Shown piece by piece: positions 9,891-21,344 of a stretch of DNA of 64,000 nt; the stretch's first letter is position 1; each line of letters starts with the position of its first letter. This stretch comes from Diadema setosum (taxonomy: Eukaryota > Echinodermata > Echinoidea > Diadematoida > Diadematidae), in the NCBI GenBank assembly GCA_033980235.1, contig CM067075.1, positions 15,636,844-15,700,843 of the forward strand, written 5' to 3'. Position numbers and translations under genes: made by a program. Below the pieces are notes generated by a model, which was given only the letters and a program-made list of their open reading frames with translations, was not told where the DNA came from and made no database searches.

Positions 9891-11723
9891 TGTCACATTG
9901 AAAATGCATTTCCAGGTTGTTTCATGTACATCACCTATCGGTCATTCAACTAGACAAACATGTTTACGGGTAGGGATAACGAGACAAAGGGTGCGAGTGA
10001 GGGAGCGAGAGAGAAAGCGAGAGCGAGAGAGAGAAAGTGATAAGACAGGTGTAAATGTTTTACAAGTAGCGCCATCGATGACCGAGAGGAGTTCATTTAT
10101 TTTTGCATGTCAATTAATGTAGAAAGAAAAGACAGGAAATAGCTCCAGTTCCGGGAGAGTGCTGTATAGGTGTTTTCGTTCAAGTCCTTTTAGTTGTATC
10201 AAATATTCCAAATGCCTCGAAAAGGAGTGTCGTAGTCGAGTAGCAATTTAACAGTAGAGTTGGATCTTTTCGGGGCAGACACCATTTTGATTTCACCGAG
10301 AGAACATTGAGTTAGCTCCGTGATGGCAGGAAACCAACCTGCCACACTCAGGCGCCAGTTGGCAAGATAATTTTGTGTCTAAGCCCAATTTCGTTTGCGG
10401 CCAGGAGCCGTCCGTCCACCTTACCGTCAGCCTGTGTACTGGCTGATTAGAGTTCAGATTTTGTTTGCTGCCAGAAGGCGTATTCCAACAGCCTTTGCAG
10501 CCTTCCAGTAGCCAAGAAGAAGAGGCATTTTGGTTATATTACACCGGTCATTGGTAAGTTAAATTGCGATTTGATTTCTGCTTTGTCGTGTAAAAGGATG
10601 TGAATGTGTTTCAGGGCACCACATATAGCCCCGGAGAACCCCGTGAATAAGTGATAAAGTATATTATAAACGATGCGGTGATGTTTGATAAGCTATGCAC
10701 GGTTATATTTCCAATGTTTGAAACATTTCATTATGTGAATTTTTGTATCTTAATTGGATAATAATGCAGTTCGTAAATTGTCACTGTGATGTCAGGATTT
10801 TAAGCTGATAATCTTTGTGTGTGTGTGATTAGAACACACCCCACTGGTATATGTTGCATTTAAATGATTTTGTAGATGGCGCCGAGACCGAGGACGAGCC
10901 TACTCCCAGGCCGACGCATTCGCAGCAGAGCGACTGGGTCCGCCCCTCGCTAGGGAGGACTTTGGACGCCAAAGAATACGGAACGCGGGTCCCTCGCGAC
11001 ACTTTGGAGCTGGAACAGCAACCTCGCATATAAGGACGCTCCACCCACGAATCAGTTCATGTTCTGGAAGCGAACAGTTTGACAATTAATGTGACTCTGG
11101 GGACAACGCAGGTGAGCGATGAACCTGGCGGGTGCATGACACCCTGTAGATATGATTGGTTACGACGTGGGAGTGTCGCTGAAGTAGAGAGATGAAGGTC
11201 ATGTTAAATTGGTAAAAAGATGAAAATAATGTGCACATAATTCGAAGATTGGTATTTATATACTTCATGATAATTGCGGGTTAGCACAGAACCCGGATGT
11301 AAACGGAAGCAGTGTAATTGAAGACAAGTGTTTTAACCGCGGTAAACCGTCGTGCGTGCAGGCTGGTCATCTCCGGATCAGCACTACGGTGGTGTGAACC
11401 AAATAGTGTTGCGCTGGATAGCAGATAGTGTATTGTCAGGGATAACGAATTGATAGTGAAGCTGGTATAATTATTCTGAACAAGTGTCAAGCCAAAATTA
11501 CAGGTGGAACCGGACCAAGACAGGGTCCCGTTCACATGGTTGTCGAATATAAGAGTATTGTAATTAAATTTATCTCACTAAGAATTTTGATTTTGCATTT
11601 TATGTTGGTCACAACTCCTTGATTTCAGTCCTGTAAATATTCCACAAATGCTTATATTAAATTGTACATTGAAGTGAATGGCACGAGTGTGATTGAGCAT
11701 TATTTGAGTCCGCCCATGTGACA
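9891..11723 (+). repeat. 3' LTR
   Basis: 1,833 bp, the same length as the 5' LTR and without a difference that I could see. LTRs are identical at integration, so this argues for very recent insertion, with gene conversion as an alternative. It carries its own copies of the predicted promoter and splice donor, pointing into right-flanking host DNA. Confidence 0.95.
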
Positions 11724-11728
11724 TTGAA
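11724..11728. repeat. right target-site duplication TTGAA
   Basis: Matches 3273-3277 exactly. Removing the element and one TTGAA restores a continuous empty-site sequence. Confidence 0.93.
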
Positions 11729-12879
11729 TGAGTGGCCAATTTGGCTAGTTGTACAGATGAGGGAAAAAAAAGAATAACTAAAATAATCATACGTAAATTT
11801 TTAAGTAAATACATCATTATAAATATTTTGTAAACATTTTTAGTAATTTTTGATGTGATTTCGTCTATTAATTGGGTATGTCATTCAGAAAATTACACTG
11901 GTGTTTGATAATCGCAGGAATTGATTTCTTTCTTTTCGCTTATTGGTCAACCAGTTTGGCGGTAGGTATTCTCGTTATCAGAACGTGAATTTGATAATCG
12001 TAAAGCCTCCGAAAAACAGTTCCAAGATTACAGGTGTATTGACACTTTGTCTTAAAACACATACTTGCAAGTTTTATGTATACCAAGATATGTAAAATGT
12101 GTTCTTTGAAATAACCTTTGTATCCACTACCAAGTCTTCCAAGATGTAATGTAACATGTACATGCATAATTGGTCTTTGTCACAAGACTATTCAGGGTAA
12201 CGACAAGTAGGAAGACCTACGCTCAAGGATGCCTACCCGTTCCCGCACCAACGAGTACTCCTAGACGAACTTACTTGCTCGCAAGCCCGATACTGGCACA
12301 CAGGCAGAAACGCCTACCCCAAATGTACCGCTAGTTTTTAGTGTGTAAAGACAATTCTCCCTAGCTACCCTTCCAAACAATATACAGCTGTATTACTGCC
12401 GAAAACATCAAAAACCCTCCATATTCACATCTCTTCTCCCCCTTAAAATCCAGCCTATTACCAGACATACATCACTGCCCTTCTTTGCCTCCCCTTGGTT
12501 CTTAGTCAAAGAAAAAAAAAAAAAAAAACAAGATAGAAAAAATAGGAAAAGCAATTTCTGAAAAGCAAAACAACACAAACACACATGCACACATACGCTG
12601 AAGATAAAATCCTGCAAGACATTTTGAAGGGAAATTGAGGGGGGAGGGTACAGAGACAGGAAACTGGAGTTTATCATTTACTTCCTTCCACTGACATCAG
12701 ATTGAAAAGAATATTTGGCAATATGAAAAGACTTAATTCTTGACACAACACGATGCGATGATTCAATTTGATATCTAAGGCTTGCAAACTGAAATGTAGA
12801 TGAGATCATCGGGCACTGAACCAGTCACGCTCCCACACCTAGACGTATAGATGATGAATATGGTATAAAGATGAAACTA

Positions 12880-12972
12880 TTAACCCATTGCGTACGGGCT
12901 GATTTTGATACAACATGTATTTTCAATAAACACCTACCAGAGTATACTCGAGACTCATCCTCAACGGGTTAA
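12880..12972. mobile_element. 93-bp TTAACCC-type inverted-repeat element
   Basis: Bounded by TTAACCC and GGGTTAA. It shares interior sequence (CTGATTTTGATACAACATG, then ACTCATCCTCAA before the right end) with copies at 49540-49632 and 49857-49950. TTAA flanking CCC/GGG ends is the piggyBac hallmark, so this is probably a very short non-autonomous piggyBac-like element. The transposase source is not in the window. Confidence 0.6.
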
Positions 12973-13313
12973 GATAGAGAAAGAGAGAGTGATAGAGAAA
13001 TATGAAGAAGAATGTTCACACTTGAACCATTCCGTGAATATTGTAACAGATACGCACATTATGGCGGGCGCACAGCGACATAATGCGCGCTAAGTGCCAT
13101 AAATATGGATGCTCGTCCGAGAGCATTTAGCAGCTCTGGGTGGTGTGGAAAGCAATCGGTCGGAGGAGCTACTCGCGGAGATGAAGACACAGAATCTCGA
13201 GGTCGGAGTCCCAGAAAGAAAGAAGGATGCAGCGTAGCCAGGAAATAGATAGTCGTCTCTGATCCTTGAGGGGTGTCTGAATTCTTGATCTCTGAGACAA
13301 TCTTCCCCTCTTT

Positions 13314-13346
13314 CCCCCCCCCCCCCTTTTTTTTTGGGGGGGGGGG
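13314..13346. repeat. C13-T9-G11 homopolymer block
   Basis: Second block of the design seen at 1010-1040: a C run, a T run and a G run with no interruption. Flanking sequences differ between the two, so they are not copies of one longer element. Confidence 0.85.
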
Positions 13347-14645
13347 ATTACTCCCAAAAATGTGTTTGTGTATGGTTTATTTGGCATTTTGAGAGGGCTT
13401 TTCCTTCCAACCACAGTTGAAAGAAGATCTCTCCGAAGTGATACATGGTACTTTGTGGCACGATGATATAGTGTGATATAACATGTTTGTCAGTGCTATT
13501 TGATACGATGTGAAATTGATGATATTAAAAGCAACATTGCACTTTATGGAAATCCTGGAAATCTAATATAAGCTCAAGATAATATATAGGCAACTCTTTC
13601 TTAAATCAACATCATAACAATTATACTGTATACACTGGAACTTGAGGGTTGACAAAAAAAAAAAAAAAAGAAAAGGCAAGCGTGCCTAAGAAACACCTTT
13701 TACAGTATTTAAAACAAAAATCTAGCTTATGTTTGATCCGAATGAAAAGAATAAGATCAAACCAACAAAGCATGCACAAGATGAAAATAAAACGATGTGG
13801 AATTTGAAGTTTAGTATCTTTTGACTAAACAGCAATGATGGTTGCAATAGTGTTAATTTTCCCATCTTTCATCTGATTTTAGAAATTCTGCTGCTCCACT
13901 TGTTCCATGTTACTCCATTTGTAATAGTCAATCAATACATAGACTGGCAATCACAGTACATATGTCTCGTCAAGTTCTGTCTATCATCTGATGCAATGTG
14001 TTTGGTTTTATGATGGTCATCCAAACTGGTAAAATTGTGAACTTGGGTCTTATTTTAGAGCAATTAAGTCTGGTATCTTCCGGTTCACACATGCAGATGA
14101 TAGAAGTGAGAAAGAAGGGGGAAAAGCAACAACTGTATGCATACAGGGAATGTAAAATAAAGGAGGAATCATCATTTCTGAAGCAGAAGGACATTAACCC
14201 ACAGATATCATGCAATGTTGATAACCTTCTGGCTCTCAACCAACACAGTAACTCCTAGCACCTTTGATCCACAGCCTGGCAAAGACAGCCAATAACATGG
14301 CAGACACCTTCTGCAGGGCACAAAGAACACTTTCTCAGCTTTGAAGGGAGAGAGAGAGAAACTTGACAAAACTAAACCAAAAGTGTACTTTAAAAATGGA
14401 TACCATACTCCAAACCCCCCCCCCTTCCCCCCCCCCCCCACCACACACACACACATCATGATTGCATCATAAATACTGAAAACCAGACTGCCGCAGTTGA
14501 CGCGAATGTACATTATAACACATGGATCGTGCAGAAGTGATGAATACATGCACGGATGCGCAGCTCGAGAGCTGTGTTGATTCACAGAATACACTTGGTA
14601 CTTTCTGCACCACAGAGGGCGATGTCCCCAATTGTCCTTCCCACT

Positions 14646-14840
14646 TTAAAGGGATGGTATAGATTTGGTTGAGATGGGGCTTCAAGTTTCCAACTTTTTT
14701 TGCGAGCTACTGAGAAACCTCATATCAAAAATATAAAAGAGCACACAATTCTACGAGGAATTCCAAGTTTATCTGATGAAAATTGGGTTTGAAATGGCTG
14801 AGATATCCCAAAACGAAGATGTCCTAATAAAGTTAACATT
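14646..14840. mobile_element. half copy of AGGG palindromic element
   Basis: Starts TTAAAGGGATGGTATAG and contains CTGATGAAAATTGG and GGCTGAGATATCC, shared with the left arms at 35714-36105 and 53706-54082. It ends near CCTAATAAAGTT, the centre of the full copies, so only one arm is present. A deletion or an ancestral single-arm form could explain this. Confidence 0.65.
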
Positions 14841-14896
14841 GCTATGAACCCACACATTTTCCCTGGTCTTGTGTATGTTGCCTTGAGTGGGGTCTA

Positions 14897-15106
14897 CACT
14901 TTTAAAAAGAAAAGGGTAAATCAGCGTTTTAAAAGGGGCGAGGAGTGACAGTGTTTTAAAAATGTTGTATTCACCCCTTTTCTTGCTGTATCTAGCACAT
15001 CTAACTGTTGGATTCAGCTGGATAAAAGGGTGAATACAACATTTTTAAAATGCTGACACTCCTCGCCCCTTTTAAATGTTGATTTACCCATTTCTTTTTG
15101 AGAGTG
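14897..15106. mobile_element. 210-bp near-palindromic foldback element
   Basis: Two arms of about 90 bp are inverted around a short spacer (about 14987-15020). The ends read TA|CACTTTTAAAAAG and CTTTTTGAGAGTG|TA. The TA on both sides fits a Tc1/mariner-type target duplication. GGGGCGAGGAGTG occurs in both arms in opposite orientation. There is no coding capacity. Confidence 0.75.
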
Positions 15107-15807
15107 TACAGTACGAATATTCTTGGTTCTACTTACATTTGCCAAAAGTGGTTGCAGTGTGTGTGATATTATATCAGTAGAAAATGTTTGTGAATTTTTC
15201 ACGAAAAGAGAACATGAATACCACAAATTACGAACATGACTGACATGTCAATATATTGTCAGAAAATCTAATAAGCTTTCATCTCACAGCCAGAGACACT
15301 ACACACTGCTATTTGGGTCAAACATGTGTATCTTTAATTCAATGAATGTAATGATACTAAGATGTGTTTCTATTAGCCTCGTTTTTGCGCTGCCGCACAA
15401 GTGGGGTCTTTCTAATGCTCCAGACAGCACCAAGCATGGTTAGGTTATATTGTTGATGAGGGTTTCCATATTTGATGGAGCTGGCCTTGTAGTTACAATA
15501 TGGGTGGAAACTTATCCCCTATGGGGAAGGAAGTAAGAGATCTAGGGATGCATTGCAGTATGTGACAAGCCATGTGTTGGACCTTCATGCTCTTGCTCAT
15601 TGACATGAACAAGTGTCAGATTCATTAGCCAAGAGGAAGGAGGTAAAAGTAACAGACCCACACTGATCAAAGGTGAGAGGGGCCAGGGGATGAAGTAAGA
15701 ATGTACCAGTGGACAGGGAGAGAAATATATGCCTTTAAAACTAAATATGGAAAGATGGGTGCATACACCAACAGATGAATACAGACGGATGACTAGCTGG
15801 AGACATA

Positions 15808-16047
15808 CTGTATATGCTGAATATTTAGCGAGGTTTTTATTTTCGTGAATTTCGCGAGTCAGGTGCTATTCGCGAAATTAAAAACACACGAAAATATTGA
15901 CTCTGATCCTGATATGAATGTTACATCCGCATACACATTTCTCCATTCAGTACAGGACTCAGCGATCGCAAATTTAACCACTCGCGAAATCGGTGTGAAG
16001 TCTTGATTCGTGAAAATTTAGACTTGCGAAATATATGGCGTATACAG
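15808..16047. mobile_element. 240-bp CTGTATA-ended inverted-repeat element
   Basis: Starts TA|CTGTATATGC and ends GCGTATACAG|TA, with imperfect inverted repeats of about 45 bp rich in TTCGCGA. It is the same length as the copy at 19175-19414, with the same kind of ends. A GATA microsatellite starts six bases after its right end. Best read as a Tc1/mariner-type MITE. Confidence 0.7.
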
Positions 16048-16052
16048 TACAT

Positions 16053-16096
16053 GGATAGATAGATAGATAAATAGATAGATAGACAGACAGACAGAC

Positions 16097-16129
<33 letters not shown>

Positions 16130-16430
16130 TACATGATAGGTAGATATGTAGATAGATAAAAATACAGGTTGGTAGATAGATATACACATAGATAGATAGG
16201 TAGAGAGATATAGATATATAAATACCTGGATACAAAGAGGTAAGGCAAACACATAAATAGACTATAAAGACATTGAGCAATATATATATTAAAGATACGG
16301 CTTAACAGAAAGACAGACATGCATAGATAGAGATAGATGGATAGATAAAGAGGCAGATAGATATTGATATATACATAGATAGATAGACAGACAGATAGAC
16401 AGATAGATTTATGCATAGACAGATAGATGG
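16053..16430. repeat. GATA/GACA microsatellite field
   Basis: A clean (GATA)n/(GACA)n run from 16053 to about 16130 decays into interrupted GATA repeats to about 16430. Minus-strand ORFs rich in Ile, Tyr, Leu and Ser across it are translations of the repeat, not genes. Confidence 0.95.
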
Positions 16431-18690
16431 CTGGAAGATTTACACAGACATTGACCAAAAAAGCAAAAATAAAAAACAACCAAAAATCAAAACAAAACAC
16501 AAAAGGAAGACTGCAGAATTATACAAGACTATGTCAGGACACCCAATATAAAAAAAAAAATACACCTGTGGTTAATAAATTTGGATAAAATGTTGATTGC
16601 TTCATGGCAAAAAGAAAAAAGAAAAAAAGAAAACTGAAAAAAAAAAGAGATGAAGATACATGTGCAACAGCAAAGAGGAAGAATACAACAAACTAAACAT
16701 GGTTAAACCGGAAGGATGGATCGATTGACGGAAGTTCTAAAACTGTCAAGTCCTCCCCTACTAGAGATTGATGGAAAAGGTGGCATTTTCTTTTTGAAAT
16801 CCTGGTAAGAGTTTTAAGAGTCCACATGGGAATAGGAATCTCAAAGCATTGCTCTTGCCTTACAATCAGATGACAAAAATGAGTACTGAATTCATACACG
16901 CATAATAAATATGCCTTATGATGTAAGATGCCTACTTTTAAAGATGCCTACTTTTACAAACGGAAAGAGAGAAGCATACCAAGAACAAAATCATTATGAT
17001 CACGTTAATGTCTTCCATATCCATCAATACAATGATCGAGTCTGCATTCAGAGTCTTAATTCCCATTTCCACCACATCTACATGTCTTGTGGTACTCTCC
17101 AGCACCCATCCTACTTTTGGAGTTTCTTTTCTTCGCTGGAAAGCTTTGCATCATCATCATCCAAAAACTGTTCACAGTGCAGTGAGGGGGAGGTCTCATA
17201 TGGTTGCATTGGAGTTTATGCATATTTGGATGCCAAGAATGCTACAGTCAAAAGCGAGCGGCTGCTGATGCCGAAATGGGAGAGTTATTTTTTGCTTTAC
17301 ATATTATGTAGGAACAGCATAAATGGAAAAAAAAAAAAAGCAATTGTAGCTGGCATTATCATGATTTTCCTCCTCCTCTTCCCTTAGCAAAAAAAAAAAA
17401 AGAAGAAGAAAGAAGAAAAAATATGTGAACAGAATTCAAATACAAATTGTAGTCTTTTTTTTCTGCTGAGGGTCTGAAAGATACAAGGTCTGAACATGAT
17501 AGAAAATCCTTTCCTGACATAGATTTATCCTACTGATGGTAAAACATTTTTCATTCTCAGACTTTTGTAACAAATAAGCATGCTTTGATTTGATTGACAA
17601 CTCTTGTGGTAGATTTATTGGAGTATTTCATTTATTGACATGATTGAACTGTCTTTTTGACAGAGATGATCTCTTCAGAGTCTAGTAGATGACAGAGAAC
17701 ATACCAGAGAACTTTGGGACTACCATCGTTTTTTTATGTCACTGTGCTTGTCAGTAGTTGAAATCACTTTGATCAAAGGCATTCCGTTACCAAATGTTAC
17801 TTTTGTATCAGCGTTGAAGGAAACTGACACAGGATCATCCAAATGGGGGGAAAGTTCTATCACCCTTCAAATTCAGTGCCCCTCACAAACAGAGAGAGAG
17901 AGAGAGAGCGAGAGAGCAGTATGGAATGAAAACTAGAGAGAAGACATTGGCAAAATGTCAGACGGTCAAACGTTCAAGTGCTGACCGTCCGAAAGTTTAT
18001 GGGGGCTGATTCTTCTCACAACCTCCTTTCAGTCCACTGGCTTGCCTTCTGGCTTCGAGTAGCCCCCCCCCCCATATCGGGATTTAAGGGGGGAAAAGTA
18101 TGACCGCAGAAAAAGATTAGAAGAAAAGCACTCCAGCCCCGACACATTTCGTGACGCCAGGCGGGAACGGAGAATTAAAAGGAGTATGACATGAAAACAC
18201 AAGCCCACTTCACGAGTTTCAAGGGCTTCCCTGGTTCAATGGCAAGTGTAGGTAATGGCAAGGGGTGCAAGGGTGGCCGGTGTGACACAGGTTTGTGTCA
18301 TGCACATTGCATTCTGGCTCGACAGGGAGGGGGTTTCACACTTACCGAAGAACTAGTTGGTAATCACATTTCAGAAATGTAATTAGTGTTGCAGCCTGCT
18401 AAGATGTTAAAATGAGCTCTTTCATCACTTACTACCTCCTGCAAATGACATTACATCTAACTTTCGACATGTAACACTTTTTTGGGGGGAGGGGGTGGAG
18501 GGTACCTGTCAATCATATGCGCTTACATCCTAACATGTATCTGTACCTATGTATTTAAAGCACTATGATGGAAGTGATCATGATATCAGAATATAGAAGC
18601 TCCACCTCCTCAAACATGTTGTAGAGGTGAAACCATTCAAATTACAAGTATCCATCTACACTTTTGTGATAGACACTGACTTCGAAAATA
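16431..18690. other. gene-free stretch
   Basis: No recognisable coding sequence. It includes A-rich patches (16550-16660, 17325-17430) and a short GA microsatellite near 17891-17912. An open frame of 158 codons at 16911-17387 shows no domain and reads into an A-run. Confidence 0.5.
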
Positions 18691-18695
18691 CCTCC

Positions 18696-18844
18696 AGGGC
18701 CCACTTGCATAAATGTTGAGATCAAACATAAATCAAAAAATCAAACATAAGTCTCTGAATGCTCAATTCTGATTGGCTGACACCTGACTTATGGTTGATT
18801 TTTCTGACTTACGTTTGATTGCATCTTTTTATGCAACAGGGCTC
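18696..18844. mobile_element. 149-bp imperfect foldback element
   Basis: The left end GGGCCCACTTGCATAAA pairs with the right end TTTATGCAACAGGGCTC. Inside, AATCAAACATAAGTC-like arms are also inverted around a spacer near 18760-18775. It looks like a short palindromic MITE; no clear target duplication is visible. Confidence 0.6.
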
Positions 18845-19174
18845 AGATCACAGAATGAAACAGATGTCTTGAGTAATGTATCTAGGAGCAACAGGAATCA
18901 AGAAAACTTTCAGACTCACAAGATATTACTAGACTGGCATGAACTGCGTTCCTAAACATGTTTGCTAACAAGTTTTGTAGTAAGTCTAAAAGCCCAAAGA
19001 GCCATTAGCCATGTGATGCAAAATTGAATTTCATTGGATGCCCTTATGAAATCTTAAGGAGCAATGATAAAACGTAACTGGGCTAGAACTGATCAACACA
19101 TCACAATTTGAAGTCTTCCGATAAACCCTTCAAAGAGAAGTTCCGGTCTAAGTGTCTGTTTAATCACATATACA

Positions 19175-19414
19175 CTGTATACGCCATATTTTATTGAGTC
19201 TAATTTTTTCATGATTTGGGACCCTCCAACAATTTCCTGAATGGTTGAATTCGCAATTGTAGAATACAGTAATAATGGCAGAAATGTGTTAATGCTGTCA
19301 CAGGTATGTCAAGTTCAGAGTTAATATTCTAATGTGTTGCTGAATATGTGATTACCTCCGGACTTGTGAAATTTGCAAAAATGAAAAACCTTGCAAAATA
19401 TGGGGTATGTACAG
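19175..19414. mobile_element. second 240-bp CTGTATA-ended element
   Basis: Ends CTGTATACGCCATATTTT and its inverted partner before ACAG|TA at 19414. The length is the same as at 15808-16047, but the interior has diverged and the left TA is mutated to CA, so it is older. Confidence 0.6.
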
Positions 19415-19754
19415 TAAAATGAAATATATTGCAGAATATCAGCCTGGATTATCTGGTATCAATGGAAAATTAATGCTTCTCTGATCTACTATGTCGAGCC
19501 AGAATTTGTTCTTGTGTCCCTGGGATTACCAAAAAAAATATCAATACCAATTTGAACTTTATGTTCAATTATTGCACACCAGGAATCTACATTCTGTGAT
19601 ATTCCAACCATGAGCAAAGTCACCTCACAATAATCAGAATTGCCAATATGTTTTCCAGCATGCCATCACGCCCATTTCTATCGCGGTAACCCTAATCTGA
19701 ACTTTTAATCTCTCCCCAGCATTCCATGGTCTTCTCTATGAAACATTTCTCTTT

Positions 19755-19844
19755 CTCTCTCTCTCTCTGTCTTTCTATCTCTCTTTCATACACACAAACA
19801 AACAAACACACACACACACACACACATACACACACACACACACA
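19755..19844. repeat. CT and CA microsatellites
   Basis: A CT-rich run is followed by a CA run with a few interruptions. Simple-sequence DNA only. Confidence 0.9.
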
Positions 19845-20819
19845 GGGCTGTGCCTAATGGCAGAGTCAGAATTTGGGGTCATTTATCTGCTTTTCTTTGA
19901 GGTACAAAACATAGTCCCTTTCCAGCCATTGATTTCCAACCATGTAGAAAAAAAAATTAGTGCACTGTTTTTCATTTTTCTTTGTTTCCACAACACTACA
20001 GTGCTCAGTAAGTTTTGCATCTTGTAGCCTCGTGACAAGGCTGAACCTTTCTTTGTAATCACTTCTGCACTGTCATACCATCATTGTTAGAAAGACTGAA
20101 TCTCTCTCTGTATATGATAATACATACATACACACACAAATATATACGCATATATACATGAACGTACACATACATATCAATACTGTCCCACTATTTTATT
20201 TTACTTTAAGTGTCAGTGCTATACACAAAGTTGTGAATGCTCACAGCTAGAAATCAAACTTAGATAATATTCTTCGACATCACTGTTATCAAAAGTTACA
20301 TCATACATCCAGATTCAAACAACAGACACAATACCCTGAATACAGCATGCGCTACAAAGACAAAAATTCAGTTTATGTCATTTACACCACTGCACCTAAA
20401 GTTTAGATTATACTGCATATTTTCTGTTGTCTATGGTATCAACACCACCCACACATGCACATACATGTACAAAGCAAAATGGAGCAAATCCAAGGTTAAT
20501 TTTGGGATGGCAAGTGCCGAATAAAAGGTGAAGTCATCGAGGAAGAGATCATCACAGGCAGTTGAGAAGCCATTGTCCATTTCTATCAAAATTTGATTGC
20601 ACTTCGCAACGTCATTCAGGCAAAACCAAGCGTGGAGCCATTCACCGAAAACCACATGGGTGGGAGACTATGAGGAATTCCCAATCAACACATGAAAGGG
20701 GGCGCATTCACATCAGAATTATCGTGGTATTAAATACCAAGGTAATTTGTTGCCACCATTCTCATTGGCGATATACTGCATTATAAAATTGGTTCAAGAA
20801 TGTAGCCAATTGGAAGCGC

Positions 20820-21125
20820 TGAAATGAGTCACGTGTGCTTGTATTCATTTTTCACTAACATGCACGGCCGACGTCACAATGTTTGCACTAGCAGTGCGCA
20901 CTCAATCAGTTGTTACAAGTGCGTCGCGCGCTACTATATGCGCTGTCAATCCTGTAAACAACTTCTAGTTCGGGCTGCCGGCCGGCCTTTCTTGTGCATG
21001 TGTGGCGTACGTATACTCCGTAATATACGTACAGTACTTATATGTGTGCAGGATTTCCGAGTGCGACATGCGTAAATGTTTGGGACGAACATCTTCGGAC
21101 ATCTTGATCCACAAAGGTACGTGAA
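20820..21125. promoter_or_regulatory. CpG-rich, promoter-like segment (speculative)
   Basis: Compared with its surroundings this segment is rich in CpG. It holds CACGTG, GACGTCAC (CRE-like) and a GTACGTATA/TATACGTAC inverted motif, and ends AAAG|GTACGTG, which resembles a splice donor. It might be a CpG-rich promoter with a short first exon, or just an unmethylated relic. No downstream exon was found. Confidence 0.2.
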
Positions 21126-21150
21126 AAATGCTGTTAGTTTTCGACCCATT

Positions 21151-21340
21151 TTATAAAACAAATGATGCACAGGATTATTTCGTGGCGTTAGTGGAGATGC
21201 AGCTCACTCTCGGGTATTTACAATGTAGTGCAACATGCACTCGGCTTCACCTCGTGCCTGTTTCACAATATTGTAAATACCCTCGAGTGCGCTACATCTC
21301 CACTGACGCACTCTATCCTGTGCATCATTTGTATAGTAAC
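21151..21340. mobile_element. 190-bp palindromic foldback element
   Basis: Arms of about 85 bp are inverted around a centre near 21247. Shared blocks include AAATGATGCACAGGAT, GTGGAGATG and GGGTATTTACAAT with their complements on the right. The arms are well conserved. No protein is encoded. Confidence 0.75.
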
Positions 21341-21344
21341 AGAC

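Larger units (their letters stand above)
3278..11723 (+). mobile_element. complete Gmr1-like Ty3/gypsy LTR retrotransposon
   Basis: The element is 8,446 bp long: 5' LTR, PBS, a single gag-pol ORF, polypurine tract and 3' LTR. The pol order is protease, integrase, reverse transcriptase, RNase H, which is the Ty1/copia order. The sequence motifs (YIDD, gypsy-type H2C2 integrase with a GPF module) are of Ty3/gypsy type. That combination defines the Gmr1-like group, named after an Atlantic cod element and known in deuterostomes. There is no envelope ORF: only 68 bp separate the gag-pol stop from the 3' LTR. No stop, frameshift or LTR difference was noticed, so the copy looks recent and potentially autonomous. 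Whether it is expressed cannot be seen here. Confidence 0.95.
11729..14640. other. gene-free stretch right of the retrotransposon
   Basis: No recognisable coding sequence. It contains a TTAACCC element, a C-T-G block, A-runs near 12510-12528 and 13653-13669, and a C-rich/CA-rich patch at 14417-14457. The longest open frames are under 130 codons, many falling in low-complexity sequence. Confidence 0.55.

Noticed and set aside
15921..16500. Minus-strand ORFs of 90-160 codons rich in Tyr, Leu, Ser and Ile
   Set aside because: They are translations of the GATA/GACA microsatellite and its decayed flank; all three frames are open for the same reason.
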